Below, one piece after another: positions 28,697 through 37,706 of a DNA stretch of 64,000 bases. The notes under the pieces are model-generated. The model had not been told where the DNA came from. It saw only the letters and a program-made list of their open reading frames with translations, and made no database searches. The stretch is from Pseudarthrobacter sp. BIM B-2242 (GTDB lineage Bacteria > Actinomycetota > Actinomycetes > Actinomycetales > Micrococcaceae). Position 1 is the stretch's first letter; each line of letters begins with the position of its first letter. The DNA is taken from NCBI RefSeq assembly GCF_014764445.1, contig NZ_CP061721.1, positions 744,001 through 808,000 on the forward strand, written 5' to 3'. The position numbers and the translations under genes are program-made.

Positions 28697-28986
28697 AAAG
28701 TCAGGATGAGACCCTGGAAGAGTGGAGCCGGGCGCTGCTGCAGGCATATGAGCTGGAGGACGTCCAGATCGATGTGAACGCCATCCTCTCCCTTGCCGGC
28801 GTGGCTGCCCATACCGTGGTCCGCCCGGCCGCACCGCTGACGACATTTATCGCCGGGCTTGCGGCGGGCATCGCGGCGGGATCGGGGCAGGCGTCCGACG
28901 CTGCGGCCATAACTGCTGCCATGGACCGCGCCCGCTCCCTCGTTGCAGACTACGCTTCCGAAGCCACCGGGGCGCCCGTCGAATGA
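28693..28986 (+). CDS. DUF6457 small protein in Moco cluster
   Basis: A 97-residue, mostly helical protein (LEEWSRALLQAYELEDVQIDVNAILSLAGVAAHTVVRPAAPLTTFIAGLAAGIAAG). This DUF6457 domain occurs next to, or fused to, molybdenum-cofactor nucleotidyltransferases in actinobacteria, so it probably assists that step; the mechanism is unknown. It overlaps mobA by 4 bp and lies 10 bp upstream of moeA. Confidence 0.85.
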   Translation: MKSQDETLEEWSRALLQAYELEDVQIDVNAILSLAGVAAHTVVRPAAPLTTFIAGLAAGIAAGSGQASDAAAITAAMDRARSLVADYASEATGAPVE

Positions 28987-28996
28987 TCACCGTCGA

Positions 28997-30415
28997 ATGA
29001 CCGCCGCCCCCGGCGACAAACCCGGGAGCCCCGACCCAACGCACGCGCCCGCACCTGACACCCACGCCAAACACCTGGCCCATACCTGGGAAGAGGCGCG
29101 CCAAGCCGCCTTCGACAGTGCCACGCCCATTCCACCCGGACGGGTACCGCTGGCGCAGGCGCTGGGCAGGGTCCTGGTTGAAGACATCACCGCGCTGCAC
29201 GATATGCCGCACTATGCGTCCTCGGCGATGGACGGCTGGGCGGTCAACGGCAGCGGTCCGTGGATCGTGGCGGAGGCCGGCCAGCGGCTCGCCCCGCACC
29301 AGGCCAGCCCGATTGTCACCGGGGGACTGATTCCGCCCGGTGCCAAGGCAGTGCTGCGCAGCGAGAGTGCAGTGCTGGGCACCGACGACGACGGCCTGCC
29401 GCTTTTGCTGACCGGCGGCACCGCCCGTCCAGGGGAACCGCGGAACGGCCAGCACATCCGGAAGGCCGGCGAGGAAGCAGCTGCGGGGGAAGTCCTGGTC
29501 AAGGCCGGCGTCACACTGAACCCGGCACACCTGGCCTTCGCTGCCCTGGCCGGGTACGACGACCTGCTGGTCCGCGGGAAGCCGGTGGTGAAGCTGCTGC
29601 TCACGGGGTCCGAAGTCGTGGCGGAAGGCCTGCCCGTGCCCGGGCAGGTCAGGGACACGTTCGGGCCGCAGCTCGCATCAGTGGTGGCCATGCTTGGCGG
29701 CATTTTCGCCGGCAAGGAGAAAATCGGCGATTCGTATGCAGAGTGGCTGGCAGGGCTGGAGGACCTCCCGCCTGAGGTTCCGGACCCGGCTGCCCTGCCC
29801 GCCGACGTCGTCATTACCACCGGCGGAACGGGACCATCCCACACCGATCACCTCCGCCGTGCAGTATCGGAGCTGGGCGGTCGGCTGATCATCGATGGCA
29901 TCGCCATGCGCCCCGGGCATCCGGCCGTCCTGGCCGAACTGCCGGACGGGCGCTTTGTCCTGGGGCTGCCCGGCAACCCTTTGGCCGCCATGATGGCTTT
30001 ATCGACGGTGGGGGCACCGCTCCTGGCCGGCTTGGGCCACGCACCCCTGCCGCCCGTGCAGGAGGTCCCTTGCGGGACAACCCTGGAGCCCGAGCCCGGC
30101 CGGACCCGGCTCCTTCCGTTCAGGCTCCTGTACGGAATGGCTTCCCCTGCGAGGCACACGGGTCCCGGGATGATGCGCGGGCTCGCGTCGGCGGACGGCG
30201 TGATGGTGGTTCCGCCGCACGGCGTGCAGCTTGGCGAGCCCGTGCCTGCATTCGCATTGCCGTGGGGGCCGCCCTTGCCCGTACCGGAACCGGCGGGCGC
30301 AAAGGCCAAAACCCGGACTGCGGCCAGGGCAGCCAACCGGACTGCGGCCAAGGACGGGGTAAAAGACCGCGCGAAGCCGGCCGGCCCCGTGGATTGGAGC
30401 GCCCTGCTGGACTGA
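28997..30415 (+). CDS. moeA: molybdopterin molybdenumtransferase
   Basis: A 472-residue MoeA, which inserts molybdate into adenylylated molybdopterin. Typical landmarks: SSAMDGWAV near residue 75, GGLIPPGAKAVLR, IRKAGEEA, and the MoaB-like domain with TGSEV and ITTGGTGPSHTDHL. GLPGNPLAAMM is followed by the C-terminal domain IV. Beyond the normal end, about 45 extra residues are Lys/Arg/Ala-rich (KAKTRTAARAANRTAAKDG) and end PVDWSALLD. The ATG at 28997 is preferred; an upstream in-frame ATG would overlap the DUF6457 gene. Confidence 0.94.
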   Translation: MTAAPGDKPGSPDPTHAPAPDTHAKHLAHTWEEARQAAFDSATPIPPGRVPLAQALGRVLVEDITALHDMPHYASSAMDGWAVNGSGPWIVAEAGQRLAPHQASPIVTGGLIPPGAKAVLRSESAVLGTDDDGLPLLLTGGTARPGEPRNGQHIRKAGEEAAAGEVLVKAGVTLNPAHLAFAALAGYDDLLVRGKPVVKLLLTGSEVVAEGLPVPGQVRDTFGPQLASVVAMLGGIFAGKEKIGDSYAEWLAGLEDLPPEVPDPAALPADVVITTGGTGPSHTDHLRRAVSELGGRLIIDGIAMRPGHPAVLAELPDGRFVLGLPGNPLAAMMALSTVGAPLLAGLGHAPLPPVQEVPCGTTLEPEPGRTRLLPFRLLYGMASPARHTGPGMMRGLASADGVMVVPPHGVQLGEPVPAFALPWGPPLPVPEPAGAKAKTRTAARAANRTAAKDGVKDRAKPAGPVDWSALLD

Positions 30416-30575
30416 ACTGCTGAGGCTGCAGGACCCGGACCCGGCCGCAGGTTCTTCCTGGCCGGGTGTGCTCCGCAGTCCGGCCGTGATGCGATGATTG
30501 AGCTATGAACACTCCCCGCAGCAAGGTCCGGAACCCCAGCAGCAAGGGCCCTCAGAGCACCAGCCCAGGCCGCTG

Positions 30576-31475
30576 ATGGGACGCGTGACGCAGCGCCGCA
30601 AGGTGCATAAGTATGTTCTGGACGGCTCACCCAAGGCGCTCGAGTTTCCGGTCCGCCACCGCGAGGACGTGCTCGCCGTCGAAGAGCCGCTGGAGATCAG
30701 AATTGGCCAGCTGTCGTTCTCGGTGACGATGCGGACGCCCGGCGATGACTTCGATTTGGTGGCCGGTTTCCTGGTGTCCGAAGGAATCATTTGGAGCCCC
30801 GACCAGCTGGTTTCACTCCGCTTCTGCGCCGGCGAGGACGAAAACGGGGTGCAGACCTTCAACGTGGTGGAAGCCCAGTTGCGGCCCGACGTCGAACTGC
30901 CCGCCAAAGGACGGAACGTTTTCACCTCAAGTTCCTGCGGCATTTGTGGCATAGATTCGATCGAAGCGGTGCGGAAATCCTCCCACTACAGCCCTGCCTC
31001 GGATCCGGTGACCGTTCCGGCTGACGTCCTGGCCGTCCTGCCCGACCGGCTCCGCGAAGCACAGGCGGTGTTCGACACCACCGGCGGCGTGCACGCCGCG
31101 GGCCTGTTCCGGGTATCGGACGACGGCAGCGTGGAACTTTTGTGCCTCCGGGAGGATGTGGGCCGCCACAACGCCGTGGACAAGGTGGTGGGCTGGGCCC
31201 TGCGGGAACGGATGTTGCCGCTGACCGGACTGGTCCTGCAGGTATCGGGACGGGCGTCGTTCGAATTGGTCCAGAAGGCAGCGCTGGCCGGAATCCCGGT
31301 GCTTGCGGCCGTGAGTGCACCGTCCAGCCTGGCCGCCGAGCTCGCCGCGGCCAGCGGCATGACGCTGGTCGGATTCAGCCGCCGGACCAGCCTGAATGTG
31401 TACGCCGGGCAGGAAAGGATCACCCTTTCCGCCGGGCAGGTTCGCGCAGAGGCTGCTGCCGACGTCTCGGGCTGA
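30576..31475 (+). CDS. fdhD: formate dehydrogenase accessory sulfurtransferase
   Basis: A 299-residue FdhD, which moves sulfur from a cysteine desulfurase to the Moco of formate dehydrogenase. The conserved pair of cysteines is in SSSCGICG (CxxC) near residue 120; EEPLEIRIG, TPGDDFDLVAGFLVSEGII, LREDVGRHNAVDKVVG and SGRASFELVQKAALAGIPVL all match the family. Start is uncertain: ATG 30576 (MGRVTQRRKV) matches where homology usually begins; a TTG at 30498 would add 26 Gln/Pro-rich residues. It ends the Moco cluster; no formate dehydrogenase gene is in the window. Confidence 0.92.
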   Translation: MGRVTQRRKVHKYVLDGSPKALEFPVRHREDVLAVEEPLEIRIGQLSFSVTMRTPGDDFDLVAGFLVSEGIIWSPDQLVSLRFCAGEDENGVQTFNVVEAQLRPDVELPAKGRNVFTSSSCGICGIDSIEAVRKSSHYSPASDPVTVPADVLAVLPDRLREAQAVFDTTGGVHAAGLFRVSDDGSVELLCLREDVGRHNAVDKVVGWALRERMLPLTGLVLQVSGRASFELVQKAALAGIPVLAAVSAPSSLAAELAAASGMTLVGFSRRTSLNVYAGQERITLSAGQVRAEAAADVSG

Positions 31476-31511
31476 GGCTGCGCGGACGGCCCCGGGGAGG
31501 GAAACTGGCAC

Positions 31512-31540
31512 TTGGCTATTGAGCTACTAGCCGGTAGATT
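31512..31540 (+). promoter_or_regulatory. promoter of the alpha-mannosidase gene
   Basis: TTGGCT (31512-31517), 17-bp spacer, TAGATT (31535-31540); a start near 31547 would give a leader of about 60 nt before the GTG at 31609. Confidence 0.6.
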
Positions 31541-31608
31541 TTATCCATCGATTGGACGGCGATGTCCCGATTCGACTACTCACATTCACGTATTTAAGAG
31601 GGTTTACA

Positions 31609-34600
31609 GTGCATGACGACCGCCGGATTACCGAAGTCCGCCTGGACCGGTTTGTCCGCGAGCGGATCAATCCCGCCGTTTACACCCGCAGCGTTCCCCT
31701 GAACCTGAGCAGCTGGGACGCGCCCGGTGAACCTGTCACCGTGATGGACGCCCTGCGGCATGAGTTCCTGCCGCAGGAGCACGGTGCTGCCTGGGGCCAG
31801 CCGTGGGGCACCAAGTGGCTTCGTCTGCAGGGGGACGTGCCCCAGGCCTGGGGTACCGGGCCGGACACCACGGTGGAAGTCGTGGTGGACCTCGGGTTTA
31901 TCAACGAAGCCCCCGGATTCCAGTGTGAGGGCATCGCGTGGCGCCCGGACGGAACCATCATCAAGGCCATTTCGCCGCGGAACCAATACATCCCGCTGAA
32001 ACTGCTGGGTAGCGGCATGGCCGTCGACTTCTACGTTGAAGCGGCCGCCAATCCTGACATGGCGCAGGGCTGGACGTTCGCGGCCACGCCGTACGGGGAC
32101 AAGGCAACCGCCGGCACGGCACCGCAGTACCGGCTCGGCAGGATCGCCATCGCCGAACTCAACCAGACGGTCTGGGAACTCCAGCAGGACATCTGGACCC
32201 TCTCCGGGCTGATGCATGAACTTCCCATGGAGCAGCCCAGGCGCCACGAAATTCTGCGCGCGCTCGAACGCATGATGGACCTGATGGACCCGGATGACGT
32301 CGCAGGCACCGCGGCCGCAGGACGCGAAGCCCTCGCAGAGGTCATGTCCCGCCCCGCCTATGCCTCCGCGCATCAGCTGGTGGCCACGGGCCATGCCCAC
32401 ATAGACTCCGCCTGGCTGTGGCCGGTCCGCGAAACCATCCGCAAATGCGCAAGGACGTTCTCCAACGTGGTGGCGCTGATGGATGAGGACCCAAGTTTTG
32501 TGTTTTCCTGCTCATCGGCCCAGCAGTTCGCGTGGATGAAGGAGTTCTACCCTGAGCTCTTCGGACGGATCCGGGAGAAGGTCAAGGCCGGCCAGTTCGT
32601 TCCGGTGGGAGGCATGTGGGTCGAATCGGACACCAACATGCCCGGTGGTGAGGCCATGGCCCGCCAGTTCGTGGAAGGCAAGCACTTCTTCCTTCAGGAA
32701 TTCGGCGTCGAATGCAAGGAAGCCTGGCTCCCGGACTCCTTCGGGTACTCCGCAGCCCTGCCGCAGATCGTTCGGTCAGCCGGCAGCCAGTGGTTCCTGA
32801 CGCAGAAAATCTCCTGGAACCAGATCAACCGGATGCCGCACCACACCTTCAACTGGGAGGGCATTGACGGCACCAGGCTCTTCACGCACTTCCCGCCGGT
32901 GGACACCTACAACGCCGAGCTCAGCGGACGCGAACTGGCCCACGCCGAGCGCAACTTCCGCGACCATGGCCGCGCCAATATCTCGCTGGTGCCGTTCGGT
33001 TACGGCGACGGCGGCGGCGGGCCCACACGTGAAATGCTGGCTGCCGCGCAACGCACCGCAGATCTGGAAGGCTCACCCAAAGTGCGGGTGGGATCCGCCG
33101 AAAGCTTCTTCACGGCGGCGGAGGAAGGCTATGCCGGCCTTCCTGTCTGGGTGGGGGAAATGTACCTCGAGCTCCACCGCGGCACGTACACCAGCCAGGC
33201 GCAGACCAAGCGCGGCAACCGGCGCAGTGAACACCTGCTGCGTGAGGCCGAACTCTGGTGCACCACAGCCGCTGTCCGCGGCTCCTTTGCCTACCCGGCG
33301 GCCGAACTGAAGCGGCTCTGGCGGCTGGTCCTCCTGCAGCAGTTCCACGACATCCTGCCCGGCAGCGCCATCGCCTGGGTCCACCAGGACGCGGAGCGGA
33401 ACTACGCCGCCATCAGCGCGGACCTCGAAACCATCATCGGCCAGGCGGCGGCCGCGCTGCTTGGCGAGGGTCCGCGGACGTTCCTGCTCAACGCGGCACC
33501 GCACGCCCGGAACGGCGTCCCGGCACTCGGCGCAGCCGAGCCTGCGGTCCAGGGCGAGCCTGCCCAGGCCACCGCGGAGGACGGCGGGTACGTGCTGGAC
33601 AACGGCGTGATCAGGGCGGTCCTGGACGCCGACGGCCTCCTCGCCTCCCTTACCGACTACGCCACGGGCCGCGAGGCCATCGCGCCCGGGGAACGCGGCA
33701 ACCTGCTGGAACTGCACCGGGACACCCCCAACGAGTGGGACGCATGGGATATCGATGAGTTCTACCGCCGCAACGTCACGGCACTGGCGTCAGCGCAGGA
33801 GATCCGGCTGGAGCACGTCGGGAGCGGCGCCGTTGTGGTGGTGAGCCGGGTTGCGGGCTCGTCGCCGGTCACCCAGCGGATCACGCTGGAGGCGGGCAGC
33901 GACTCGCTGAGCATCACCACGGCCGTGGAGTGGCAGGAGAGCGAGAAGCTCCTCAAACTCGGCTTCCCGCTGGACGTCAAAGCGGACCGCTCCGCCGCCG
34001 AGACGCAGTTCGGGCACGTCTTCCGGCCGACGCACGTGAACACCTCGTGGGAGGCCGCGAAGTTCGAGATCTGTGCGCACCGCTGGATCCACGTGGCCGA
34101 GCCCGGCTACGGCGTCGCGATTTCCAACGCGGCCACCTACGGGCACGATGTCACCCGGACCGTCCGCGGCACCGACGGCGGGACCACCACCACGGTGCGG
34201 CTGTCCCTGCTGCGGGCACCGAAGTTCCCGGACCCGACGGCGGACCGCGGACACCAGGAACTCACGGTCACCATCCGTCCCGGCGCAGGCATTGCCGAGG
34301 CAGTGGAAGAGGGGTACCGCACCAACCTGGCTCCGCGGCTGGTCCGCGGCGGCCACGATGTGCAGCCGCTGTTCGCGGTGGACAATCCGGCCCTGGTCAT
34401 TGAGGCGGTCAAGCTCGCCGAGGACGGTTCCGGAGACGTTGTGGTCCGTCTTTATGAGTCCCTGGGGCAACGGTCATCCGGCACCCTCACCGCCGGCTTC
34501 CCGGTCAAGGACGTACAGGCGACGGACCTGTTGGAACGGCCTTCGGCTGCACCCGGCGTCACGCCCGCCCAAGAAGGCGCCGTCAACCTTGCCCTGCGTC

Positions 34601-34635
34601 CCTTCCAGCTGGTCACGCTGAGGTTTGTCCGGTAG
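31609..34635 (+). CDS. alpha-mannosidase, glycoside hydrolase family 38
   Basis: A 1008-residue enzyme without signal peptide, so probably cytoplasmic, hydrolysing alpha-mannosides with retention. GH38 landmarks are ATGHAHIDSAWLWPVRETIRKCARTF (Zn ligands His and Asp, near residue 262) and WLPDSFGYSAALPQI with the catalytic nucleophile Asp376. Also present are KISWNQINRMPHHTFNWEGIDGTRLFTHFPP and the C-terminal beta domains with TPNEWDAWDIDEFYRR and HRWIHVAEPGYGVAISN. GTG 31609 follows AAGAGGG. Length matches bacterial GH38 (~1000). The flavin-dependent oxidoreductase follows after ~45 bp. No sugar transporter or regulator lies beside it. Confidence 0.93.
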   Translation: MHDDRRITEVRLDRFVRERINPAVYTRSVPLNLSSWDAPGEPVTVMDALRHEFLPQEHGAAWGQPWGTKWLRLQGDVPQAWGTGPDTTVEVVVDLGFINEAPGFQCEGIAWRPDGTIIKAISPRNQYIPLKLLGSGMAVDFYVEAAANPDMAQGWTFAATPYGDKATAGTAPQYRLGRIAIAELNQTVWELQQDIWTLSGLMHELPMEQPRRHEILRALERMMDLMDPDDVAGTAAAGREALAEVMSRPAYASAHQLVATGHAHIDSAWLWPVRETIRKCARTFSNVVALMDEDPSFVFSCSSAQQFAWMKEFYPELFGRIREKVKAGQFVPVGGMWVESDTNMPGGEAMARQFVEGKHFFLQEFGVECKEAWLPDSFGYSAALPQIVRSAGSQWFLTQKISWNQINRMPHHTFNWEGIDGTRLFTHFPPVDTYNAELSGRELAHAERNFRDHGRANISLVPFGYGDGGGGPTREMLAAAQRTADLEGSPKVRVGSAESFFTAAEEGYAGLPVWVGEMYLELHRGTYTSQAQTKRGNRRSEHLLREAELWCTTAAVRGSFAYPAAELKRLWRLVLLQQFHDILPGSAIAWVHQDAERNYAAISADLETIIGQAAAALLGEGPRTFLLNAAPHARNGVPALGAAEPAVQGEPAQATAEDGGYVLDNGVIRAVLDADGLLASLTDYATGREAIAPGERGNLLELHRDTPNEWDAWDIDEFYRRNVTALASAQEIRLEHVGSGAVVVVSRVAGSSPVTQRITLEAGSDSLSITTAVEWQESEKLLKLGFPLDVKADRSAAETQFGHVFRPTHVNTSWEAAKFEICAHRWIHVAEPGYGVAISNAATYGHDVTRTVRGTDGGTTTTVRLSLLRAPKFPDPTADRGHQELTVTIRPGAGIAEAVEEGYRTNLAPRLVRGGHDVQPLFAVDNPALVIEAVKLAEDGSGDVVVRLYESLGQRSSGTLTAGFPVKDVQATDLLERPSAAPGVTPAQEGAVNLALRPFQLVTLRFVR

Positions 34636-34681
34636 AGCCCGGGTGACGAGGGAGATCCTGAGTTCACGAGGGAATATGCGT

Positions 34682-35824
34682 ATGCATATAAACCTTATGC
34701 AGGGCATGGAACTGGGAATCTTTACCTTCGGCGACATCCACCGGGACCCTGTGAGCGGCGCCCGGGTATCGCCGGAGCAAAACGTGCAGGACCTCCTGGA
34801 GCGTGCGCGGCTCGCTGACCAGGTGGGGCTCCATTACTTCGGAGTGGGGGAGCACCACCGGCCGGACTATTCGGTCACGTCGCCCTCGACAGTGCTGGCA
34901 GCGGTCGCGGCGCAGACGGGGCAGATCAGGGTGGGAAGCGCCGTCACGGTGCTGAGCACCGAGGACCCTGTGCGCGTCTTCCAGCAGTTCGCCACCCTCG
35001 ACCTCATCAGCAAGGGCCGCGCGGAGCTGACCGCCGGCAGGGGTAGCTTCATCGAGTCTTATCCGCTGTTCGGTGCCAGGCTGGAGGACTACGACGCCCT
35101 CTACGAGGAAAAGCTGGAGCTGCTCCTCCAACTCAATGCCCGGGAGCGCGTGACCTGGACCGGGCGGTTCCGGGCCGCCCTGGATGACGCACTCATTTTG
35201 CCACGCCCCTTCCCGGCCCCTGACGGCAAGCGTGAGCTGGACATCTGGATCGCCACCGGGGGAACTCCCAAGTCATCTGTGCGTGCTGCAGCCTTGGGGC
35301 GAAATGTTATGTATGCGCTCCTGGGCGGATCCGTGCGGAACTTCGAGCGCCACGCCGCACTCTACCGGCAAACCGCCGTCGAGCACGGGCATGGCCGGGT
35401 TCCCCTGAAGGTGGGCGTCAGCGCGCCTGGCATGGTGCTGCGGGACGCTCCGGCAGGGCCGGGCCGCGCCAAGGACGCCTTCCGGCCGTACTGGCTGGAC
35501 ACCATGCGCCGGATCGCAGCCGAGCGGGGCTTTCCCGCACCCAGCGGCGTCACGTACAACATGGAGACCGCCCCGGCCGGTGCATTGTTCGTGGGCAACC
35601 CGGAGCAGGTGGCCCACAAAATCATCAGGATGCACGGGTATATGCAGCACGATCGGCAGATCTTCCAGCTGGACCTGTCGTCGGTTCCGCAGCGGACTGT
35701 GCTTGAAGCGATCGAGCTCCTGGGTACCGAGGTACTTCCGCTCGTGCAGCGTGAGCTGGGAAGTGCGGCCGCAACGGCAACTGAGGTCCCAAACCAGACA
35801 GCCTCAAGCCAAAAAGCGCCTTAA
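34682..35824 (+). CDS. LLM-class flavin-dependent oxidoreductase
   Basis: A 380-residue luciferase-like monooxygenase family protein (TIM barrel, FMN/F420). Features are ADQVGLHYFGVGEHHRPDYSVTSPSTVLAAVAAQTGQIRVGSAVTVLS and FATLDLISKGRAELTAGRGSFIESYPLFG. The C-terminal half carries NPEQVAHKIIRMHGYMQHDRQIFQLDLSSVP, as in the alkanal-monooxygenase-like subgroup. The ATG at 34682 is chosen for GAGGGA 8 nt upstream; ATGs at 34676, 34697 and 34706 are alternatives, and the conserved part begins at the last (MELGIFTFGD). It follows the mannosidase gene; substrate unknown. Confidence 0.85.
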   Translation: MHINLMQGMELGIFTFGDIHRDPVSGARVSPEQNVQDLLERARLADQVGLHYFGVGEHHRPDYSVTSPSTVLAAVAAQTGQIRVGSAVTVLSTEDPVRVFQQFATLDLISKGRAELTAGRGSFIESYPLFGARLEDYDALYEEKLELLLQLNARERVTWTGRFRAALDDALILPRPFPAPDGKRELDIWIATGGTPKSSVRAAALGRNVMYALLGGSVRNFERHAALYRQTAVEHGHGRVPLKVGVSAPGMVLRDAPAGPGRAKDAFRPYWLDTMRRIAAERGFPAPSGVTYNMETAPAGALFVGNPEQVAHKIIRMHGYMQHDRQIFQLDLSSVPQRTVLEAIELLGTEVLPLVQRELGSAAATATEVPNQTASSQKAP

Positions 35825-35830
35825 ACAGGC

Positions 35831-35866
35831 TGAGTGGGGGCGGTCCCCAACGGCCGCCACCACTCA
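35831..35866 (+). terminator. terminator hairpin after the flavin oxidoreductase gene
   Basis: TGAGTGG ... CCACTCA outer stem with an inner GGCGG/CCGCC pair. The remaining gap to 35997 shows nothing recognisable. Confidence 0.6.
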
Positions 35867-35997
35867 TCCCCCCAATGTGTGCAAAGGTTTATCGGGCCCG
35901 GCGTCCAAGAAGTTATCCCCGTTCGCAAACACCGGCGCGCCACCTTCACACATTCATGATTGTGCCACGTCTAATGATTTTGTGAAAGCCGTGACTC

Positions 35998-36735
35998 CTA
36001 CTTTGCAGTAGAAGTCTTTTGCCGCGTGCCGCTCCGACCGTAGATGAGGCTGGCAACGCCAATCAACGCCAGCCCCAGCACAAAGCAAAGCACCGCCGTG
36101 TAGTTAACCAGGAACGTAGCCCCCGCCCAGCTTGGCGGGTAAAACGGGAAGAACAGGGTCAATGCCACGGCCACGGAGCCGACGGCCAGCAGGAGGGCGG
36201 CGACCCGGACCAGTGCGGGCAGCCTGCTTCCCACCGCGCGGGCCATGGCCGGTAACAGAGCCAGGGAAACGTAGGCGGGATAAGCGCGGCCGGCGGCGCC
36301 GTAGTACTCAACCAGCAGTCCATTGCGGCTGTTCTTGGCCGACACCCCGGCCAGGCCCACGGACGATCCGGCAGTATCCATCATCAGGAAGACGGCCACC
36401 ACAATCAGCGAGGTGAGCGCCACCGCTGCCATTCCGATCCGGCCGGTGATCAGCCGGTAGGCCGTGTCAGCCCCAAAGCCCCTCGTGATCCGGATTCCCA
36501 CGAAGAAGATGGCGGCGAAGATGACCAGACGCAGAATGAGGTTGGCCACGTTGAGGCCGCCCAGGGCCTGGTCGATGGCAACATACGGCGCTTCGATGCT
36601 GAGGAGGATCGCGAGGGTCATCAGGGCAAAAATGTAGAAGAGTGTCCTGTTTTTCCCCCGCACGGCGCTGGGAACCCGGGCGATGGCCACCAGGCCGCAC
36701 ACAGCCAAGGTGGACCATTGCAGGATTTCGATCAT
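35998..36735 (-). CDS. seven-helix membrane protein of unknown function
   Basis: A 245-residue integral membrane protein. Seven hydrophobic segments can be counted: about 1-21, 34-57, 66-88, 103-125, 152-170, 178-202 and 210-238. A short basic C-terminal tail follows. No enzyme or transporter motif is recognised. ATG 36735 overlaps the stop of the upstream HTH gene (ATGA), so the two are translated together. Pairs of an HTH regulator with a 7-TM membrane protein are known in actinobacteria, sometimes with an ImmA/IrrE-type peptidase, which is not present here. A membrane sensor coupled to a transcription factor is one possibility; this is inference. Confidence 0.75.
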   Translation of the reverse strand: MIEILQWSTLAVCGLVAIARVPSAVRGKNRTLFYIFALMTLAILLSIEAPYVAIDQALGGLNVANLILRLVIFAAIFFVGIRITRGFGADTAYRLITGRIGMAAVALTSLIVVAVFLMMDTAGSSVGLAGVSAKNSRNGLLVEYYGAAGRAYPAYVSLALLPAMARAVGSRLPALVRVAALLLAVGSVAVALTLFFPFYPPSWAGATFLVNYTAVLCFVLGLALIGVASLIYGRSGTRQKTSTAK

Positions 36736-37559
36736 CCCAGGTTCTCCCAAATCTTGTCGGTTTTCTCTTGGTCGTGTTCCTGCCGGCGGAGGGCCCTGCC
36801 CAGGGTCTGAAGGCGTTCCCCCGCCAGCGTAGTCAGCTCGCCGTCGCTCATGCTGTCCAGCGCCGCCTGCCGGGCCCCGGGTGGCCAGCCGGCCTCCGCC
36901 TCCGTGATGAGTCCGGTGGCCACGAGGCCACTGGCGGGACCGACGCCGGCTGCCAGGGAGGTGGCCATGGCAAGTTCCGGGGCAAGCCGGTTGGCGGTCA
37001 GCTGCGCCGAATAGTTCTGCGGAGCGATCCCGGTGGCGGCCGAGACGCGGTGCCGCAGCTCGCCGTCGTCGATTGCTTCGACCCAGCTCTTGACGGACGT
37101 GGCATGCGGCGGCGGCCCCAAAGGGGCCGGTCTGGATTCTTGCAGGCCGGATTCCGGCTGCGCCGCGGCGGGCTGCCCTGTATCCGGCTGCCCTGTGTTC
37201 GACTGCCCTGGGTCCGGCTGCCGCGCGTCAGGAGGGGTCCCCGGGTCGGCGTCTGACCGCAGCAGGACGGCCCGCAGGAGATCCGGCGTGGAGATCTGGC
37301 TGATTAGCTCGTCCCTGGTTGGCTGGCGCGGCGGGCCGGCCAGTTGGCTGAAGGCGTCAAAACCGGCAAGGGCCGTGACGGGATTGATGTTGTAGGCGCG
37401 GCTGATGCTCACCACTGTGGCTTCAGCGACTTTGCCGCGGACGAGTTGCTGAGCAAGCGTTGTCCGCTTGATGCCCGAGACGCGGCAGATGTCAGAAGTG
37501 CTCGTGTCGGGGGCGATGCCGTGCAGCCAGCGCTGGAACGCCTTGGCAGGAATGGGCAT
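36732..37559 (-). CDS. tandem helix-turn-helix protein, coupled to 7-TM protein
   Basis: A 275-residue protein I cannot assign to a named family. Residues ~5-65 look like an XRE-type HTH (STSDICRVSGIKRTTLAQQL...VVSISRAYNINPVTALAGF). After a Gln/Pro/Gly-rich linker (~95-145), residues ~150-215 repeat the same pattern in diverged form (SWVEAIDDGELRHRVSAATGI..., SAQLTANRLAPELAMATSLAAGVGPASGLVATGLI). So it seems to carry two HTH modules, perhaps binding a bipartite site. The tail (SDGELTTLAGERLQTLGRALRRQEHDQEKTDKI) is helical and charged. ATG 37559 is chosen, since upstream codons lie in the divergent promoter region. Its stop overlaps the 7-TM start. Confidence 0.75.
   Translation of the reverse strand: MPIPAKAFQRWLHGIAPDTSTSDICRVSGIKRTTLAQQLVRGKVAEATVVSISRAYNINPVTALAGFDAFSQLAGPPRQPTRDELISQISTPDLLRAVLLRSDADPGTPPDARQPDPGQSNTGQPDTGQPAAAQPESGLQESRPAPLGPPPHATSVKSWVEAIDDGELRHRVSAATGIAPQNYSAQLTANRLAPELAMATSLAAGVGPASGLVATGLITEAEAGWPPGARQAALDSMSDGELTTLAGERLQTLGRALRRQEHDQEKTDKIWENLG
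37171..37230. repeat. 15-bp tandem repeat (4 units) in the linker of the HTH gene
   Basis: Units GGCTGCCCTGTATCC, GGCTGCCCTGTGTTC, GACTGCCCTGGGTCC and GGCTGCCGCGCGTCA (plus strand) encode five-residue repeats of the type (D/N)xGQP. In-frame slippage here would only change linker length. Confidence 0.75.
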
Positions 37560-37619
37560 ATCGGCTCTCTGCTGAACGGATAGGTTAACTCTGATTTTAG
37601 CCTGACTGCCGGGCGCGGT

Positions 37620-37648
37620 TTGATGCCGGCAGTGGAGTCGACTATGCT
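37620..37648 (+). promoter_or_regulatory. possible promoter for ABC-F operon (competing model)
   Basis: TTGATG (37620-37625), 17 bp, TATGCT (37643-37648). If used, the RNA starts near 37655, after the leader ATG at 37644, and the hairpin would lie at its 5' end. No clear alternative promoter further upstream was found with good spacing. Confidence 0.4.
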
Positions 37649-37706
37649 TAATGGTCGAGCCCGTTGGTCCGTACACCCCCCAAGTCCGGACCGGCGGGCT
37701 CTTTAG
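37644..37706 (+). CDS. candidate leader peptide of ABC-F/exporter operon
   Basis: A 20-codon ORF starting ATG-CTT-AAT-GGT and ending CGG-GCT-CTT-TAG. GGAG lies exactly 6 nt before the ATG. The ORF runs through a 15-bp hairpin (37657-37701), and its stop codon is the three bases right after the TT that follows the stem. It is Arg/Pro-rich with one Trp. Short leader ORFs with this layout control several ABC-F resistance genes by ribosome stalling. Whether this one is translated is not known; a promoter candidate overlaps its start codon (see 37620-37648). Confidence 0.5.
   Translation: MLNGRARWSVHPPSPDRRAL
37657..37706 (+). promoter_or_regulatory. candidate attenuator hairpin in ABC-F leader
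   Basis: Arms 37657-37671 (GAGCCCGTTGGTCCG) and 37687-37701 (CGGACCGGCGGGCTC) pair over 15 bp with two G:U wobbles and a 15-nt C-rich loop, followed by TTT. Two further hairpins follow in the leader: 37745-37770 (CCGCCTG/CAGGCGG) and 37777-37795 (CCGGCC/GGCCGG), the last 13 nt before the Shine-Dalgarno. Confidence 0.65.
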
